A stretch of DNA of 64,000 nucleotides from Dokdonella sp. GTDB taxonomy: Bacteria; Pseudomonadota; Gammaproteobacteria; Xanthomonadales; Rhodanobacteraceae. Each line of letters begins with the position of its first letter. Position 1 is the first letter of the stretch. The notes below the pieces were generated by a model. It saw nothing but the letters and a program-made list of their open reading frames with translations, was not told the DNA's origin and made no database searches. The stretch spans positions 186,001 to 250,000 of the forward strand of contig NZ_JAGIAG010000002.1 in NCBI RefSeq assembly GCF_017744955.1, in the 5' to 3' direction. Positions 60,775-64,000 of this stretch are shown here, one piece after another. The translations under genes and the position numbers were made by a program.

Positions 60775-63444
60775 ATGTCGGACGTCACCATCAAGCAACT
60801 GGCCAAGGTTCTCGGCACGCCGGTCGACAAGCTGCTCACGCAGCTCGGCGAGGCGGGCATGAAGTTTTCCGACCCGGATCAGGTCATCAGCAGCACCGAG
60901 AAGGTGAAGCTGCTCGGCTTCCTGCGTCGTACGCACGGCAAGAAGGACGAGGCGCCGGTCGAGACGAGTGCGGCACCGCGCCAGATCACGCTGAAGCGAC
61001 GTACGGTGAGCGAGATCACCGTGGTGCCGGGCCAGCGCGGCGCCAGCGCCAAGACGGTCAACGTCGAGGTGCGCCAGAAGCGCACCTACGTCAAGCGCAG
61101 CGTGGTCGAGGAAGAGACGCAGGCGCAGATCGACCCGGAACGCGAAGAGGCGATCCGCAAGCTCGGTGAATCGCAGCAGAAGCGCGAGGCCGAGGAGCAG
61201 GTGCGCGTCGAAGCCGAACGCCGTCGCCAGGAAGAGGACGCCAAGCTGCGCGCCGCCGAAGACGCGCGCCGCGCCGCGGCCGACCAGGAGAAGCGCCGCC
61301 TCGAGGAAGAGGCGAAGCCGCCCGTCGCGCAGCCCGAGGAAGCGGCGGCCGCTCCCGCGGCGCCCGCACCGGCCACGGGAGCGGCCGAGCGCCCCGCCGC
61401 GACGCCTCCGCGTCCGCCGGTGGACCGCGCCCGCGAGCCGCGCGAAGGCGTGCCTGCGGCGCAGGACGGTGCCGGCCATCGCCACAAGACCAAGACGCAC
61501 GGCTCGCACCGCATGCGCGACGACGGCGGCGACGAAGCCGGCGGCAACCGCTACTTCGGCAACGAGCTGCATCTGTCGCAGGAAGGCGCGGCGCGACGCG
61601 GCGGCCGCAAGCGGCCGAAGACGCGCGTCGCCGAGCAGTCGCGCTCGGGTCCGGCGCATGCGTTCTCCCGACCGACCGCGCCGGTCGTGCGCGAAATCGC
61701 GGTCGGCGAATCGATCACCGTCGCCGATCTCGCGGCCAAGCTCGCGATCAAGGGCGCCGACGTGGTCAAGGCACTGTTCAAGATGGGCGTGATGGTCACG
61801 ATCAACCAGTCGATCGATCACGACACCGCCGTGCTCGTCGCCGAGGAACTCGGCCACAAGGTCAATGCGGCCGAGGACACCAGCGCGGAGACGACCCTGC
61901 TCGCGCAGCAGGCCGGCGACGAGGGCGAGAGGTCCGTGCGTCCGCCCGTGGTCACGATCATGGGCCACGTCGACCACGGCAAGACGTCCTTGCTCGACTA
62001 CATCCGCCGTACCAAGGTCGCCTCGGGCGAGGCCGGCGGCATCACCCAGCACATCGGCGCCTATCACGTGGAGACGCCGAAGGGCGTCATCACCTTCCTC
62101 GACACGCCCGGCCACGCCGCGTTCTCGTCGATGCGCGCCCGCGGCGCGCAATCGACGGACATCGTCGTCCTGGTCGTCGCCGCCGACGACGGCGTGATGC
62201 CGCAGACGATCGAGGCGATCCAGCACGCGCGCGCGGCGAAGGTGCCGCTGATCGTCGCGATGAACAAGATGGACAAGCCGGAAGCGAATCCGGACACGGT
62301 CAAGCAGGGACTCGTGCAGTACGAAGTCGTGCCGGAAGAGTGGGGCGGCGACGTGCAGTTCGTGCCGGTGTCGGCGAAGACCGGCGACGGCGTCGACCAC
62401 CTGCTCGACGCGATCACCGTGCAGGCCGAGGTGATGGACCTCCGCGCCGTGCCGGACGGCCGCGCCAGCGGCGCGGTCATCGAAGCCAGCCTCGACAAGG
62501 GCCGCGGCCCGGTTGCGACCGTGCTGGTGCAGCAGGGTCTGCTGAAGAAGGGCGACTTCCTCGTCTGCGGCATCGAGTACGGCCGCGTGCGCGCGCTGTT
62601 CGACGAAGCCGGCCGTCAGGTCGAGTCGGCCGGTCCGTCGATTCCGGTGCAGTTGCTCGGTCTCTCCGGCGTGCCGCAGGCGGGCGACGACTTCGTCGTC
62701 GTCGCCGACGAGCGCCTGGCCAAGGAAGTCGCGTTGCAGCGCCAGCACAAGCGGCGCGAGTCGCGCCTGGTCAAGCAGGCCGGCAACCGCATGGAAGACC
62801 TGATGGCGCAGATGGGCGAGGGCACCGGCCAGCTGACCCTGAACCTGGTCGTCAAGGCCGACGTGCAGGGTTCGGCCGAAGCGCTGCGCGAGGCGCTGAC
62901 GGCGATCACGACCGACAAGATCAAGGTCAACGTGATCATCTCCGGCGTCGGCGGCATCACCGAGTCGGACGCGAACTCGGCGGTCACCTCGAAGGCGACG
63001 ATCATCGGCTTCAACGTGCGTGCGGACGCTTCCGCGCGGCGCATCATCGAGGCGAACGGCCTGGATCTGCGCTACTTCTCGATCATCTACGACGTGATCG
63101 ACCAGGTGAAGCAGGTCGCCACCGGCCTGCTCGGCACCGAGGTGCGCGAAGAGATCATCGGCGTGGCCGAGGTGCGCGACGTGTTCCGCTCGTCGAAGTT
63201 CGGCGCGATCGCCGGCTGCATGGTGGTCGAAGGCACGGTCAAGCGGCACAAGCCGATCCGCGTGCTGCGCGACAACACGGTGATCTTCCAGGGCGAACTC
63301 GAATCGCTGCGCCGCTTCAAGGAGAACGTCGACGAAGTGCGCAACGGCACCGAGTGCGGCATCGGCGTCAAGCAGTACAACGACGTCAAGCCGGGCGACC
63401 AGATCGAGTGCTTCGAGCGTATCGAGGTCGCGCGGACGCTGTGA
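60775..63444 (+). CDS. infB: Translation initiation factor IF-2
   Basis: An 889-residue GTPase that brings initiator tRNA to the 30S subunit. The N-terminal IF2N helix domain ([20 protein letters not shown]) is followed by a long charged K/E/R/A/P-rich region (about 130-290), then GTPase domain with GHVDHGKT (397-404), DTPGHAAF and NKMDKP, and domains II-IV. GGAG lies ten bases before the ATG at 60775. The GTPase and C-terminal domains are standard in length. Confidence 0.97.
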   Translation: MSDVTIKQLAKVLGTPVDKLLTQLGEAGMKFSDPDQVISSTEKVKLLGFLRRTHGKKDEAPVETSAAPRQITLKRRTVSEITVVPGQRGASAKTVNVEVRQKRTYVKRSVVEEETQAQIDPEREEAIRKLGESQQKREAEEQVRVEAERRRQEEDAKLRAAEDARRAAADQEKRRLEEEAKPPVAQPEEAAAAPAAPAPATGAAERPAATPPRPPVDRAREPREGVPAAQDGAGHRHKTKTHGSHRMRDDGGDEAGGNRYFGNELHLSQEGAARRGGRKRPKTRVAEQSRSGPAHAFSRPTAPVVREIAVGESITVADLAAKLAIKGADVVKALFKMGVMVTINQSIDHDTAVLVAEELGHKVNAAEDTSAETTLLAQQAGDEGERSVRPPVVTIMGHVDHGKTSLLDYIRRTKVASGEAGGITQHIGAYHVETPKGVITFLDTPGHAAFSSMRARGAQSTDIVVLVVAADDGVMPQTIEAIQHARAAKVPLIVAMNKMDKPEANPDTVKQGLVQYEVVPEEWGGDVQFVPVSAKTGDGVDHLLDAITVQAEVMDLRAVPDGRASGAVIEASLDKGRGPVATVLVQQGLLKKGDFLVCGIEYGRVRALFDEAGRQVESAGPSIPVQLLGLSGVPQAGDDFVVVADERLAKEVALQRQHKRRESRLVKQAGNRMEDLMAQMGEGTGQLTLNLVVKADVQGSAEALREALTAITTDKIKVNVIISGVGGITESDANSAVTSKATIIGFNVRADASARRIIEANGLDLRYFSIIYDVIDQVKQVATGLLGTEVREEIIGVAEVRDVFRSSKFGAIAGCMVVEGTVKRHKPIRVLRDNTVIFQGELESLRRFKENVDEVRNGTECGIGVKQYNDVKPGDQIECFERIEVARTL

Positions 63445-63449
63445 AATGA

Positions 63450-63531
63450 GGAACGGGTGGAGAGGAGTGAGGAACGAGTGATGCGTTCCGGTCTTGCCTC
63501 CACTCGTTTCTCGTTCTTCTCCACTCATTCC
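63450..63531. repeat. Inverted repeat of 31-base arms between infB and rbfA
   Basis: The arms at 63450-63480 and 63501-63531 match at 25 of 31 positions, and most mismatches become G-U pairs in RNA. The left arm contains two GAGGAACG/GTGAGGAACGAGTG-type units, the right arm CACTCGTTTCTCG and CTCCACTCATTCC. The loop is 20 bases. The element starts 5 bases after the infB stop and ends 7 bases before rbfA. Confidence 0.82.
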
Positions 63532-63538
63532 CAACCTT

Positions 63539-63889
63539 ATGCCCGCGAAGTCCTTCAACCGCTCCGACCGCGTCTCCGCCGAACTCCGGCGCGAGCTGGC
63601 CGTGCTCGTGCACGCGGCCGCGCGCGAATACGGATTGCCGTCGGTGAGCGTGTCCGACGTCGAGGTCACCAAGGATCTCGACGTCGCCACCGTCTACGTG
63701 ACCACGTTGATCGGCGACGAGGGCATCAAGGCGACCGCCGCGCTGAACGAGCTGGCGAAGGAATTCCGCCGCGAGTTGTCGCGCTCGATGAAGCTGCGTC
63801 GCGTGCCGGAGCTGCGTTTCCGCTACGACGATTCGGTCGACAAGGGCGAACGCATCGAGTCCCTGCTGCGCGGCGACTCGCACGACTGA
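63539..63889 (+). CDS. rbfA: Ribosome-binding factor A
   Basis: A 116-residue KH-type protein for 16S rRNA 5'-end maturation. FNRSDRVSAELRRELAVLVH, VSVSDVEVTKDLDVATVYVT and MKLRRVPELRFRYDDSVDKGERI are conserved. The start at 63539 gives MPAKSFNRSDRVS; a longer reading from 63494 only runs through the repeat. No Shine-Dalgarno sequence is visible before this start. truB usually follows but is not in the window. Confidence 0.95.
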   Translation: MPAKSFNRSDRVSAELRRELAVLVHAAAREYGLPSVSVSDVEVTKDLDVATVYVTTLIGDEGIKATAALNELAKEFRRELSRSMKLRRVPELRFRYDDSVDKGERIESLLRGDSHD

Positions 63890-63926
63890 TCGCGCCCGCG
63901 CGCCGGGCCGCCGCGAATCCATTTCT

Positions 63927-63978
63927 AACGCCGCCGCAACGCCGTTTTAATCTCCGCGTCGCCGCCTTCCTCTACGCT
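63927..63978 (+). promoter_or_regulatory. Possible promoter with an 11-bp direct repeat at the window edge
   Basis: AACGCCGCCGC (63927-63937) is followed directly by AACGCCGTTTT (63938-63948), with a possible -10 TACGCT at 63973-63978. An 11-bp period is typical of OmpR/PhoB-type binding sites. The gene it would control lies outside the window. Confidence 0.3.
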
Positions 63979-64000
63979 AGCACCGCCGAACGGTCTCGGC

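Noticed and set aside
60622..63690. Open frame of 1,022 codons opposite infB
   Set aside because: Shadow of infB and rbfA, which are unmistakable.

Overview
The window is 64 kb of very GC-rich (roughly two-thirds G+C), densely coded bacterial chromosome. Gene content and order point to a gammaproteobacterium of the Xanthomonadales, most likely Rhodanobacteraceae/Dokdonella-like. This is an inference from a FimX-type protein, EF-P paired with EpmB, a MupP-type phosphatase beside ubiG, the tpiA-secG-tRNA-Leu-nuoA-N-tRNA-fMet-rimP-nusA-infB-rbfA block, and exported proteins ending in an IF(A)(D/N)GF(D/E)-like tail. There is no rRNA, CRISPR array, insertion sequence or prophage.

Layout. 1-1020: a minus-strand operon (unknown anchored protein, YtrA-like GntR regulator, ABC ATPase cut by the window edge) whose promoter carries a palindromic operator. 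1247-10075: FKBP isomerase, UDP-glucose dehydrogenase, a DUF1800/DUF1501 exported pair, GDP-mannose dehydratase, SlyX, a DUF2058 protein and an exported protein. 10136-13524 (minus): two acetoacetyl-CoA reductase paralogues around the PHB regulator PhaR, then GluQRS. 13711-18680: HtpX, a catalytically degenerate FimX, and the divergent EpmB/EF-P pair. 19001-29194: the MTA deaminase-ubiG-mupP block, split by about 6.6 kb holding an ECF sigma factor overlapping a Ser/Thr kinase gene and two exported proteins with the shared C-terminal tail. 29304-36711: FolE2, TonB-dependent receptor, M23 peptidase, dihydroorotase, YidD and a cysteine-poor DksA. 36836-41287: GlmM, a 2-oxoglutarate oxygenase, a small membrane protein, a CHAD protein and an SDR. 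41416-58229: TpiA, SecG, tRNA-Leu and the 14-subunit complex I operon, which also holds one exported protein and one 30-codon ORF. 58285-63889: initiator tRNA and the rimP-nusA-infB-rbfA translation operon.

How the parts work together. nuoA-N forms one respiratory NADH:quinone oxidoreductase. rimP, nusA, infB and rbfA serve ribosome maturation, transcription elongation and initiation, behind two intrinsic terminators that could attenuate the operon. Ugd and Gmd supply nucleotide sugars for surface polysaccharide. EpmB begins the lysine modification that EF-P needs. The sigma factor and kinase probably form one signalling unit.

The least explained features are: a C-terminal tail shared by otherwise unrelated exported proteins; several intergenic inverted repeats whose arms are built from short tandem units and which fill whole gene gaps, in two cases leaving no visible ribosome-binding site; the sigma/kinase pair; and the extra ORFs inside the nuo operon. 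All functional calls come from reading translated sequence and motifs; no database search was run.
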